Below are positions 36,782 to 45,163 of a stretch of 64,000 nt of DNA, piece by piece. A program made the translations under genes and the position numbers. Origin of the DNA: Nakamurella sp. A5-74. GTDB lineage: Bacteria > Actinomycetota > Actinomycetes > Mycobacteriales > Nakamurellaceae. The stretch's first letter is position 1; the number at the start of each line of letters is the position of its first letter. The notes under the pieces were generated by a model. That model was not told where the DNA came from, ran no database searches, and saw only the letters and a list, made by a program, of their open reading frames with translations. The stretch spans positions 372,001 through 436,000 of the forward strand of contig NZ_CP159218.1 in NCBI RefSeq assembly GCF_040438885.1, given 5' to 3'.

Positions 36782-38605
36782 GTGCATTCCGATGTCGATC
36801 CGCCCGACGACCCGACGGCCAGAGCTGCCCCACCCGCTGCAGGTGAGGGAGCGCTGCTCGTCGACCGCTATCGCCTGGGTTCACTCATCGGACGCGGCGG
36901 CACCGCAGAGGTCTACCGGGCTCGGGACGAACTGCTCGGCCGGGACGTCGCGGTGAAGGTCTTCGACCTCCAGCTCACCGACCTCAACTCCGTCGACCGA
37001 CAGCGCAGCGAAATGCGCGCGCTCGCCGCTCTGAGCGACCCGCATCTGGTCGCCGTCCACGATGCGAGGCTGGTCGAGCCGTCTCCGGGCGGTCCCGCCG
37101 GGGACCACAGCTACCTCGTCATGGAACTCGTCAACGGCGAGACCCTGGCCGAGCGGCTGCACGGAGGACCGCTGGGTCCGGACGAGCTGACGCCGATCGC
37201 GGTTGCCGTGGCGAGCGGTCTCGCTGTCGCGCATGCGGAAGGGCTGATCCATCGGGACATCAAGCCTGCCAACGTGTTGATCGCGACGTCCGGTGCGGTC
37301 AAGCTGGCCGACTTCGGGCTGGCGCGAGTGGTCGCCACGGAGTCGACACTCACCAGTGGGTCGATGCTGATCGGCACCGCCGCCTACTTCAGCCCGGAGC
37401 AGTCCGCCGGCGAACACGTCGGTCCACCGGCCGACGTCTACGCCCTGGGCCTGGTACTGCTGGAGGCGCTGACGTGTCGGCGTGAGTTCCCCGGTGCGCC
37501 GGTGCCCTCCGCCATGGCCAGGTTGCTACGCGACCCGGAGATCCCCGACGGGCTCCCTGCGCCGTGGCAGACACTGCTGTTGCGGATGACGGACCGCGAC
37601 CCGGATGCACGCCCGACAGCAGCCGAGGTCGTGCGCATCCTGACCGCCGCCGACTCGGCCACCCTGGTGGGTACGGCCGTCACCCCCCGACCGACCCCGG
37701 CGCCGATCCTGCTGCCGGCATCACCCCGACGGTCACCTGAACGGTCGCCCGAACCGGTGACCGCGGCCGGCCCGTCGGTCCTGTCGGCGTTCCTGCGCCC
37801 GGAGGGGGATGACGCCAAAAAGGTCCGTCGCCGCAACAGCGTGCTCGTCGGTGCAGGTGCGCTGCTCACCGCGGTCGTGCTGACGACCGTGATCACCGTC
37901 ACGGGTGGAACCACACCGCCTGCGGACGGCTCACCTGCGGTCGTGCAGGGCGGCAGCAGCGCGGCCCGATCCTCGACGGAACCAGCGGTCACGTCGGCGC
38001 ATTCCACCGCCACGGCCGGTGGTCGAATCACTCCCTCGGCCACCCCCACCGCGGTCGCGGCCAGAGCGTCCGTTCCTCCGTCATCGACTGCGCGGACGTC
38101 TCGGACGGTGAACGCGGCAGCTGCCTCCGCTGCGGCTGCCCGAGCTGCGGCCGCCCGGGCCGCAGCAGCTCGAACCGCTGCTGCCCGAGCCGAAGAGCAA
38201 GCGGCTGCCCGTGCCGCTGCCGAGCGAACTGCTGCTGCCCGGGCCGCCGAGCAAGCAGCTGCCCGTGCCGCTGCTGCCCGAGCCGAAGAGCAAGCAGCTG
38301 CCCGTGCCGCTGCCGAGCGAACCGCCGCTGCCCGGGCCGCCGAGCAAGCAGCTGCCCGTGCTGCTGCCGACAGGGCGGCTGAGCGTGCCGCTGCCGAGCG
38401 AACGGCTGCTGCCCGAGCCGCCGAGCAAGCAGCTGCCCGTGCCGCTGCCGACAGGGCGGCCGAGCGTGCTGCGGCCGCGCGTGCCGCTGCCGACAAGGCC
38501 GCGCAGAAGGCCGCCGAGAAGCAGCAGAAGCAGGACCAGAAGGGCGCCTCCGGATCGGGCGCCGGCGCCTCCGACAAATCGGGCAAGCCCGGTAAGAAGC
38601 CCTGA
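36782..38605 (+). CDS. Ser/Thr protein kinase with Ala-rich extracytoplasmic coiled-coil tail
   Basis: 607 residues from the GTG at 36782. The kinase domain (about 25-285) has GRGGTAEVY, VAVKVF (Lys), HRDIKPANVL (catalytic Asp), ADFGLA and GTAAYFSPEQ. A Pro-rich linker, one membrane helix (about 357-378, VLVGAGALLTAVVLTTVITV) and a Ser/Thr-rich stalk follow. The last 160 residues are an Ala/Arg/Glu repeat (AAARAAAERTAAARAAEQ) that should form a long helix or coiled coil outside the membrane, ending in a Lys/Gly-rich tail. PASTA repeats are absent, so any ligand sensing differs from PknB. Confidence 0.92.
   Translation: MHSDVDPPDDPTARAAPPAAGEGALLVDRYRLGSLIGRGGTAEVYRARDELLGRDVAVKVFDLQLTDLNSVDRQRSEMRALAALSDPHLVAVHDARLVEPSPGGPAGDHSYLVMELVNGETLAERLHGGPLGPDELTPIAVAVASGLAVAHAEGLIHRDIKPANVLIATSGAVKLADFGLARVVATESTLTSGSMLIGTAAYFSPEQSAGEHVGPPADVYALGLVLLEALTCRREFPGAPVPSAMARLLRDPEIPDGLPAPWQTLLLRMTDRDPDARPTAAEVVRILTAADSATLVGTAVTPRPTPAPILLPASPRRSPERSPEPVTAAGPSVLSAFLRPEGDDAKKVRRRNSVLVGAGALLTAVVLTTVITVTGGTTPPADGSPAVVQGGSSAARSSTEPAVTSAHSTATAGGRITPSATPTAVAARASVPPSSTARTSRTVNAAAASAAAARAAAARAAAARTAAARAEEQAAARAAAERTAAARAAEQAAARAAAARAEEQAAARAAAERTAAARAAEQAAARAAADRAAERAAAERTAAARAAEQAAARAAADRAAERAAAARAAADKAAQKAAEKQQKQDQKGASGSGAGASDKSGKPGKKP
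38110..38520 (+). repeat. Ala-rich coding repeats in the kinase tail
   Basis: Imperfect repeats of about 42-84 nt, for example copies of 'gccgagcaagcagctgcccg' at several places between 38240 and 38440, encode AEQAAARAAAERTAAARA-like units. The near identity of copies suggests recent expansion by slippage or unequal recombination. Confidence 0.8.
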
Positions 38606-38647
38606 CCGGCGGGTGGTTCTCCGCATCCACCGCCAGCTCCGCGGTGC

Positions 38648-38926
38648 TCAGCCCAGCAGACTGCGCAGCGCGGCGCGATAGGCGTCGAAAGCGGAGCGAC
38701 CGAGGCCGGTGAGCTGCACCCTGGTCTCGCCGCTCTGCTTCAGGGTGTCCACGTACCCCGCCTGTTCGATCTTGCGCAGATGGGTCACCAGGTTGCCCGC
38801 CGTGAGCTCCAGCAGCGACTGGAGCCGTCCGAACGTCAGCCAGTCCTCGGTGCCGATCTCGTTGAGCGCCACCATGATCCGCAGCCGGACCGGCGCATGG
38901 ATCACCGGATCGAGCGCGTCACCCAC
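38648..38926 (-). CDS. Winged-helix transcriptional regulator
   Basis: 92 residues from the GTG at 38926 (GGGAG 6 nt upstream), overlapping the preceding membrane protein gene by 8 nt. It is a compact wHTH: HAPVRLRIMVALNEIGTEDW, then LTFGRLQSLLELTAGNLVTH and a wing KQSGETRVQLTGLGRS. This family in actinobacteria binds TTTGCA-type dyads, and two such dyads lie upstream of the operon (40223-40274). Last gene of a three-gene operon with two membrane proteins. Confidence 0.88.
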   Translation of the reverse strand: MGDALDPVIHAPVRLRIMVALNEIGTEDWLTFGRLQSLLELTAGNLVTHLRKIEQAGYVDTLKQSGETRVQLTGLGRSAFDAYRAALRSLLG

Positions 38927-39587
38927 GACCGGCTCCCGAGGTGAAGTCGGATCCCGGGTCCGCCGGACGTCGGAGTCCACTGCGCCAGGTCACGACCGCG
39001 GCGACCAGGAACGCGCCCCCGCCCAGAACGGCGATCAGCAGGTTCAACGTCACCGGGCCGGCCCACACCCCGGCCGCGACGAGCAGCAGCAGCCAGCTGC
39101 CGAGAGCCCGCTCGACGGCACCGCCGAACACGGCGGCCATCGCCAGGTAGGCCAGCCCGGTGAGGATCACCGATCCGCCGGCGAACAGCAGCCCGGCGGC
39201 CGCCGGATCCAGCCCCACGCTGCTGATGCCACCGGCGAAGACGAAGAACGCGGTGAAGCCGGCTCCCCAGAAGATTCCCAGATCGCGCCCCTGACGCACC
39301 GACCGCCCACCGCGCCCGCGGGTCGCGGCCTGGATCACCACCCCCGTCACCACCGCCGCGGCGATCAGCAGCACGCTGAACACCACCGCCGAGAACACCC
39401 CTGGGCCGGTGAACGGCTGCTGCCGGCGGACGTCCCACCACAGCGTGCCGAATCCGATGCACCAGGCGACTCCCCAGACCAGCAGCTGCACCGGGAGTCG
39501 GACGTCCAGAGCGCGCCGGACCCGATCGGACTCCGCGTCGATCAGCGCGAGTGCGATGGCCGGATCGAGTTCCTCATGATCAGACAT
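38919..39587 (-). CDS. Multi-pass membrane protein
   Basis: 222 residues with about six predicted helices (LPVQLLVWGVAWCIGFGTLW first). No family recognised with confidence. It overlaps both neighbours by 8 nt (membrane protein upstream, wHTH regulator downstream), so the three are translated together and probably sense or answer a membrane-related signal under control of the wHTH protein. Confidence 0.75.
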   Translation of the reverse strand: MSDHEELDPAIALALIDAESDRVRRALDVRLPVQLLVWGVAWCIGFGTLWWDVRRQQPFTGPGVFSAVVFSVLLIAAAVVTGVVIQAATRGRGGRSVRQGRDLGIFWGAGFTAFFVFAGGISSVGLDPAAAGLLFAGGSVILTGLAYLAMAAVFGGAVERALGSWLLLLVAAGVWAGPVTLNLLIAVLGGGAFLVAAVVTWRSGLRRPADPGSDFTSGAGRG

Positions 39588-40203
39588 CGGTCTGTGCCGA
39601 CGCGACTCGGGTCAGACGGAGCTGGGCCGCGCCGGAGACGAGCAGCACCAACGCACCGACACCACCGGTGACGGCGATCGGCGACACCGTTGTCGTGGTG
39701 CCGAGCCCCACGGCACCGATCGCGATCACGATCCCCCCGAGGGCCGTCAGTCGCAGCGCGCTGATCCGGTACAGCCTCGCCAGCGGCAGGAAGTGCGCAG
39801 ACATGACGGCGTAGGTCCAGCAGATCACGTACTCGGGTCGGCCGGTGAGGTTCAGAACCACGTTCCCGGCGATGATCAACGCGACCTCGGCGAACAGTGT
39901 GCGGTGGTACGTCCGCTGCACGGCGGCTCGATGAGGTCCGCGGTGGCTGCCAGCGCCCTGCAGACGCCGGCGCAGCAGGACAGCGACGACGGCCAGGGCA
40001 ACCCCGGCCGCGATCCCGGCGAGGAACCACGGCCGCAGCGTGGGAGCACCCGCCGATCCCCAGGCGAACCAGGCGCTCGAGGCCACGCCGAGCACCAGGG
40101 CCGACGCCGCAAGGTCCCTGGGCAGCGCAGGGATCGGCCGGGACCCCATCGGCGACCAACCTCCCGAAGAGGTGGCCGGGGCAGTACCTGTCGTGACGGT
40201 CAT
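39580..40203 (-). CDS. Multi-pass membrane protein, first gene of wHTH operon
   Basis: 207 residues from the ATG at 40203 (AAAGGG 5 nt upstream). About six helices (AASALVLGVASSAWFAWG and others). Function unknown. The start lies 19 nt from the first of two dyads resembling wHTH operator sites. Confidence 0.75.
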   Translation of the reverse strand: MTVTTGTAPATSSGGWSPMGSRPIPALPRDLAASALVLGVASSAWFAWGSAGAPTLRPWFLAGIAAGVALAVVAVLLRRRLQGAGSHRGPHRAAVQRTYHRTLFAEVALIIAGNVVLNLTGRPEYVICWTYAVMSAHFLPLARLYRISALRLTALGGIVIAIGAVGLGTTTTVSPIAVTGGVGALVLLVSGAAQLRLTRVASAQTDV

Positions 40204-40222
40204 GTCAGCCCTTTCAGGGTGT

Positions 40223-40274
40223 GGTTTGCAATTCAAACCTGACATCACCATGCCGGACTTTGCATCGCAAAGTC
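40223..40274 (-). promoter_or_regulatory. Two TTTGCA-type dyads, likely wHTH operators
   Basis: Dyad 1: GGTTTG-CAATT-CAAACC (40223-40239). Dyad 2: GACTTTGC-ATC-GCAAAGTC (40256-40274). Both contain TTTGCA followed by CAAA after 2-3 nt, and they sit just upstream of the membrane/wHTH operon. Two sites with the same core argue for cooperative autoregulation. Confidence 0.7.
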
Positions 40275-40442
40275 AATTCTCCGTGGGCTCTCGGTGCCCT
40301 CTCGGTGCGCTCCAGTGCGAGGATCGCAGGACCATCGACCCGACCGGGGTCGGCGGTGAGGAGGATGCAATGACCGACGGCTCGGACCAGGTATTGCGGT
40401 CGCACCGGCGCCACCCGGCACCGGTACCCAGCGGACCGACCC

Positions 40443-41399
40443 ATGGCTGAGTCGGTCCGCTGGGGTGTCCTCGGCACCGCCAACATCGCCGCGCGCGCCT
40501 TCCTGCCGGCGCTGCGGGACGCCGGCGGCCGGGCACTGGTGGTCGGCTCCCGATCGCCGGATCGCGGTCGCGCATGGGCGGCCGAGAACCAGGTGGCCGG
40601 TTCGGCGGGTTACGAGGCGGTGATCGCCGATCCGGCGGTGCAGGCGATCTACGTCGCTCTGCCGAACGACCAGCATGCTCGCTGGGCCGCGGCGGCACTC
40701 GCTGCCGGCAAGGTGGTGCTGTGCGAGAAGCCGATGGCGCTGGATGCAGCGCAGGCAGGCAGGCTCCTGCAGGCGGTTCCGGCCGGCGGTCTGCTCTGGG
40801 AGTCCTTCGTGTTCCCGTTCCATCCGCAGACCGCGTTGCTCCGCTCGCTGATCGCCGACGGCCGGATCGGCGCGCTGTCCGAGATCGTCTCCGAGTTCCA
40901 CTTCCGGGTGTCGTCGGCGGGCAACATTCGGCTGGACCCGGACCGGGGCGGCGGAGCGCTGTACGACGTCGGGTGCTACCCGATCCGGCTGGCGCGGCTG
41001 CTCTGCAGCGCGGAACCGTTGCGCGCCAGCGGGAGTGCGACAATCATCGGCGTCGACCGTGATCTGGCAGCGGTGGTGGACTTCCCCGGTGTGCGGCTGG
41101 TGGTCTCGGCAGGCCTGCACCGCGCCCCCTCGACGTTCACCCGGATCATCGGTACCTCCGGTGAGCTCAGGGTCAGCAATCCGTTCCACCCGCTGGCCAC
41201 CGACACGGTCGAGCTGTGGACCGACGGTGAGCGGCAGCAGACCTGGTCAGCGGACGGTGTCCCGGCCTTCCAGCATGCCATCGCCCACATCCATCAGGTG
41301 ATGGCCGGCCAGGCCGCCCCCGAGTATCTTGCTGTCGGCGATGCGCTCGCGCAGGCCGAGGCGATGGACCTGGTGCGGCGCGGGATCTCGGCCTCATGA
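40443..41399 (+). CDS. Gfo/Idh/MocA-family NAD(P)-dependent oxidoreductase
   Basis: 318 residues. The N-terminal Rossmann fold begins VRWGVLGTANIAARAFLPAL, and the catalytic-site Lys lies in VLCEKPMALDA (EKP motif). The C-terminal beta domain has GGGALYDVGCYPIRLAR, which includes the conserved DVGCY. Such enzymes oxidise sugars or cyclitols; the substrate is not evident. The last 4 nt overlap the hydroxyacid dehydrogenase gene, suggesting a shared pathway. Confidence 0.92.
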   Translation: MAESVRWGVLGTANIAARAFLPALRDAGGRALVVGSRSPDRGRAWAAENQVAGSAGYEAVIADPAVQAIYVALPNDQHARWAAAALAAGKVVLCEKPMALDAAQAGRLLQAVPAGGLLWESFVFPFHPQTALLRSLIADGRIGALSEIVSEFHFRVSSAGNIRLDPDRGGGALYDVGCYPIRLARLLCSAEPLRASGSATIIGVDRDLAAVVDFPGVRLVVSAGLHRAPSTFTRIIGTSGELRVSNPFHPLATDTVELWTDGERQQTWSADGVPAFQHAIAHIHQVMAGQAAPEYLAVGDALAQAEAMDLVRRGISAS

Positions 41400-42424
41400 G
41401 AGCCCCTTCGCGGCCGAAGGTGCTGATCTGCAGTCAACTGGAGCCCGAACACGTGCAGCGGATCGCCGACGCGGCCGCGTGTGAGCTGCTGTACGAGCCG
41501 GAGCTGTTGCCCACCAGCCGATTCCCGGGTGATCACGGCGGTCACCCGCCGGCTCTGACCGCCGCTCGACACCAGCGGTGGTCCGCGCTGCTGGCGGTGG
41601 CCGAGATCGCCTTCGACTTCGACTGGCGGTCGCCCGGCACGATGACCGAGACGGCCCCCCAACTGCGCTGGGTCCAGGCCACCAGCGCCGGTATCGGTGC
41701 CTTCGTGCAGCGTCACGGGCTGGACGAAGCCGACCTGATCCTCACCACGGCAGCGGGCACGCATGCCGCTCCGCTGGCGGAGTTCGCGATCACCGGTGCA
41801 TTGCACTTCGTCAAGGACGTCCCCGGACTGCTGGCAGCGCAACGGGAACACCGCTGGCAACGCGGGGTGTGCGGCCAACTCGCCGGACGCAGCGCCACCG
41901 TCGTGGGGTTGGGGTCCATCGGTCGCCGGGTGGTGGAGCTGTATTCGTCGTTGGGGCTGCGGGTCACCGGAGTCGGACGACCGGGTCAGCGCTACGACCT
42001 CCCGGTGCGTGTCGTCGACACCGACGGGCTCGACGCCGAACTACCGGACACCGACATCCTGGTCCTGGCCTGCCCGCTGACGGCGCAGACCACGAACCTG
42101 ATCAACGCTGCCCGGGTCGCGCTGCTCCCGCCCGGCGCGATCGTCGTCAACGTGGCCCGTGGTGCGGTGATCGACGAGGCGGCCCTGACCACCGCCTTGA
42201 CCTCCGGCCACCTCGCCGGGGCGGCGCTCGATGTCTTCACGGTCGAACCGCTACCGGACGGTTCGCCACTCTGGGATCTGCCGAACGTTCTCCTCTCGCC
42301 ACACTCGGCATCCACTGCAGCACAGGAGAACGAGCTGCTCACCGACCTGTTCATCGACAACTTGCAGCGGTACCTGGACGGAAGGGAGCTGCGCAACCGG
42401 TACCACGGCGAGCGAGGCTACTGA
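41396..42424 (+). CDS. D-2-hydroxyacid dehydrogenase family protein
   Basis: 342 residues. The NAD-binding motif is VVGLGSIGRRVVELY. Further family signatures: LACPLTAQTTNLINAARVAL, VVNVARGAVIDEAAL (catalytic Arg region), FTVEPLPDGSPLWDLPNVL (Glu) and SPHSAS (His). It reduces 2-oxoacids or oxidises D-2-hydroxyacids. The ATG overlaps the preceding oxidoreductase stop. Confidence 0.92.
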   Translation: MRAPSRPKVLICSQLEPEHVQRIADAAACELLYEPELLPTSRFPGDHGGHPPALTAARHQRWSALLAVAEIAFDFDWRSPGTMTETAPQLRWVQATSAGIGAFVQRHGLDEADLILTTAAGTHAAPLAEFAITGALHFVKDVPGLLAAQREHRWQRGVCGQLAGRSATVVGLGSIGRRVVELYSSLGLRVTGVGRPGQRYDLPVRVVDTDGLDAELPDTDILVLACPLTAQTTNLINAARVALLPPGAIVVNVARGAVIDEAALTTALTSGHLAGAALDVFTVEPLPDGSPLWDLPNVLLSPHSASTAAQENELLTDLFIDNLQRYLDGRELRNRYHGERGY

Positions 42425-42512
42425 GCCGAGTCGGCCAGGTGTCCGGTTGACCGGACCATCGGGATGCCGGTGATGGCGTCCGCCGAGCGAGGCCTCCAGC
42501 GGAGCAGCGATC

Positions 42513-42668
42513 GTGCTCGGCGTACTCGTCGGAGCGCCGTTGCTGCTCGACATCGGCTGGCTGCAGGGCTGGCGCTGGGCCTCGAATCTCGTTGTGCTGC
42601 TGGGGATCCCGGGCGTGCATACCGTCGTCGTCGGTGCTGCGCTGGTACGTCTGCGACCGATCCGCTGA
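42513..42668 (+). CDS. Possible small membrane protein
   Basis: 51 residues from the GTG at 42513, with GGAG 8 nt upstream. The sequence has two hydrophobic stretches (IVLGVLVGAPLLLD-like start and SNLVVLLGIPGVHTVVVGAA) and a basic end (RLRPIR), typical of a two-helix membrane peptide. No homology recognised. It lies 88 nt after the dehydrogenase gene. Confidence 0.4.
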   Translation: MLGVLVGAPLLLDIGWLQGWRWASNLVVLLGIPGVHTVVVGAALVRLRPIR

Positions 42669-42695
42669 TCCGGTCGCGCTGTCGGGTGGGCTCGG

Positions 42696-43328
42696 TCAGA
42701 CGGAGCGCACGCCGAACCCGGCCAACAGATTGCCGAGCGTTCGATCGGTCGATCGGTAGCGCAGCCGGGCGCCGGACTGCAGCTGTACCTCCGCGACCTG
42801 ATCGGGATCGTCCGGGGACGGCGCCGTCACGACCACGGTCGAGACGTCGGCCGCCCGGACGAGCGTGGTGTTCGTCAACCAGGAGGAGAACTCCTCAGCC
42901 GTCGTCGCGCGTCGCCAGAGTGGTGCTCCGGCTGCTCGCGCCGGCAACCGCCCGGCGGCCTTCAGCCGGCGCAGGTCCGCACCGTCGGCCGCCCAGCTCG
43001 TGCGCTGCCGGAATCTCAGCAGGAACGAGCGCGCCAGCAGCATCCCGATCGAGGCGATGAAGAGCAGGCCTCCGATCACCCGTAGCACCACCGCAGGTGC
43101 CCCGTCGGTGCCACCCGCGAGGTTCAGGCAACCCCACGCCACCGCCAGACCCACCGCGAACCCGGCAAGGTTCAGCAGGGCGGTGCGGAAGTCGCCCCGT
43201 ACCGCGGACACTGCCCGACCGAAGGTCGGCACCTCCACCCAACCGTCGTCGAACACCGACAGTCGGAGCCACTGAGGTTCGCCGGAAGCAGTGTCCGCCC
43301 GGGCGGCCACCCACCCCACTCGTGCCAT
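42696..43328 (-). CDS. Membrane protein of unknown function
   Basis: 210 residues from the ATG at 43328 (GGAGGGC upstream). Two central membrane helices (about 50-72 and 80-102) are flanked by a soluble N-terminal part and a C-terminal domain of about 100 residues. Composition is that of a PH-like or DUF-type actinobacterial membrane protein, but I cannot name the family. Confidence 0.7.
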   Translation of the reverse strand: MARVGWVAARADTASGEPQWLRLSVFDDGWVEVPTFGRAVSAVRGDFRTALLNLAGFAVGLAVAWGCLNLAGGTDGAPAVVLRVIGGLLFIASIGMLLARSFLLRFRQRTSWAADGADLRRLKAAGRLPARAAGAPLWRRATTAEEFSSWLTNTTLVRAADVSTVVVTAPSPDDPDQVAEVQLQSGARLRYRSTDRTLGNLLAGFGVRSV

Positions 43329-43541
43329 CGGTCCGCCCTCCGTTCTCGTGACAGGGCCAGCACATCGCGTGGCAGAGCACCCTTGCGCCACTCTGGCACG
43401 ATGGATCCATTCTCGGCGCACCGGTTACCGGGGCCAGGTCGATGCGCGATCAGGCCCCTGGCCCGGGGGCACCGCGAACCTCGAGGTCGCGGCGTTCCCT
43501 GCGGCGGGACCCGACCCACCCACCTGGTGGAGGCAGAACCC

Positions 43542-44396
43542 ATGACCGCTGCGCATCCCCTTGCGGTGACCGGATCCACCGGCGCTCTCGGCGGCCTGGT
43601 CGCCCGGCTCCTGGCCGATTCCGCTGTGCCGCAACGGCTGTTGGTCCGTGATCCCTCCCGGGCGCCCGTGCTGCCGCGCACCTCGGTGCACCGATCCGAC
43701 TACGCCGACAGAGCCGCCGTGCAGGCTGCTCTGGAGGGCGTGGAGGTCCTGTTCATGGTGTCGGCCGCCGAGAGCGCCGACCGACTGGACCAGCACCGCA
43801 GCTTCGTCGATGCGGCCGCGGCTGCCGGGGTGCGGCAGGTGGTCTACACCTCGTTCCTGGCCGCAGCGTCGGACGCGATCTTCACGCTGGCGCGCGACCA
43901 CTTCGCGACCGAAGAGCACATCAAAGCCTCCGGGATGGGCTGGACCTTCCTGCGCGACAGTTTCTATCTCGACTTCGTGGCGTCCGTGGTCGGTGACGAC
44001 GACGTCATCAGGGGTCCGGGCGGAACGGGTCGCTGCGCCTTCGTCTCCCGTGCCGATGTGGCACGCACGGCCGCGGTGATCCTGCAGGACCCGGGGTCCC
44101 ACCTCGGTTGCCGCTACGACCTCACCGGGCCGGAGGCGTTGTCGTTCGCCGAGGCAGCGGAACAGCTGAGTGCGGCCCGGCGGACGATCACCTATCACGA
44201 CGAAAGTGTCGAGGAGGCCTACGAATCACGCCGGAAGTGGCCGGCGCCGGCGTGGCAGTACGACGCCTGGGTGAGCACCTACTCCGCGATCGCCTCCGGG
44301 GACCTGGCCGAGGTGAGCACCGCGGTGCTCGACATCACCGGGAGGGCGCCGATCACGCTGGCCCAGCACCTCGCGACCGCGAATCCGCCTGCCTGA
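43542..44396 (+). CDS. NmrA/NAD(P)-binding SDR-like oxidoreductase
   Basis: 284 residues from the ATG at 43542 (GGAGG 9 nt upstream). The Rossmann motif is LAVTGSTGALGGLVARLL; RLLVRDPSRAP and LEGVEVLFMVSA follow as in quinone oxidoreductase 2 (QorB)/NmrA-like proteins. The YxxxK pair of classical SDRs is absent, as is usual for this group. It may reduce quinones or act as an NADP sensor. The ABM monooxygenase gene follows after 62 nt. Confidence 0.88.
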   Translation: MTAAHPLAVTGSTGALGGLVARLLADSAVPQRLLVRDPSRAPVLPRTSVHRSDYADRAAVQAALEGVEVLFMVSAAESADRLDQHRSFVDAAAAAGVRQVVYTSFLAAASDAIFTLARDHFATEEHIKASGMGWTFLRDSFYLDFVASVVGDDDVIRGPGGTGRCAFVSRADVARTAAVILQDPGSHLGCRYDLTGPEALSFAEAAEQLSAARRTITYHDESVEEAYESRRKWPAPAWQYDAWVSTYSAIASGDLAEVSTAVLDITGRAPITLAQHLATANPPA

Positions 44397-44458
44397 CGCG
44401 CACGTCGACCCGGGGTGACCGGCGACCGCCGCGGTGCGCCGGTGGCACGATCGGGACC

Positions 44459-44791
44459 ATGACCGTCGTGAAGATCAACGCCATCACCGTCCCCGCTGAC
44501 TCCGGTGACGAGCTCGCCCACCGTTTCGCTGCCCGCGCCGGCGCCGTCGACGGTGCCGCAGGGTTCGAGGGATTCGAGCTGTTCAAGCCGACCGACGAGC
44601 GCACCCAGTGGCTGGTCGTGACCCGGTGGCGCGATGAGGCCAGCTTCCAGTCCTGGCTCGCCTCGCCGTCGTTCGCCCACGGACACCGCAATGCCGCGGA
44701 ACGCGCGGGGGAGCAGGCGTCGGACCGTCCGGTGAGCACCCACAGTGAGGTCTGGTCGTACGAGATCGCCGGCGGCTCGACGCCTGTGTGA
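44459..44791 (+). CDS. Antibiotic biosynthesis monooxygenase (ABM) domain protein
   Basis: 110 residues, a single ABM ferredoxin-like domain: VVKINAITVPADSGDELAHR, GFEGFELFKPTDERTQWLVV and TRWRDEASFQSWLASPSFAH. Small ABM proteins act as heme-degrading or quinone-forming monooxygenases or as simple dimeric scaffolds; the substrate is unclear. It may be linked to the upstream NmrA-like gene. Confidence 0.88.
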   Translation: MTVVKINAITVPADSGDELAHRFAARAGAVDGAAGFEGFELFKPTDERTQWLVVTRWRDEASFQSWLASPSFAHGHRNAAERAGEQASDRPVSTHSEVWSYEIAGGSTPV

Positions 44792-45163
44792 TCCGAACCT
44801 GCCGCCGCATCGTCAAGGTGGTCGTCGGGCCCACCGCTCGGCCTCGTCGTCGCGTGCGTGCTGGACTCCGTGCAGATCGATCACTTGCCTCAGCACCAAC
44901 GGCATCCAAGCCGACGTCGCCGAGCGGATGAGCAGGGCGCGGCCGGCGGGCCCCGTGGGTCTCTGGGGCGGCGCGCCCGGACGATCTCGACCTGGTAACA
45001 GGGGTGATGACTCCCCAACTGGGTCTTCGTGCGGACCAGGTGACCCGCCGGCTGAGCGCCCGACCAGGCCGAGACGGGCGGCACCCCCGATCTGTGGGAT
45101 CGCGGTCGTAGCAACAACCCAGCAGTTCCAGGTGGGTGGACTCAGCCTGTAGGTCTCAACAAT
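44792..45163. other. 372-nt gene-free region
   Basis: No convincing coding frame, RNA gene or strong hairpin. It separates the ABM gene from the convergent DUF222/HNH gene. Confidence 0.5.
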
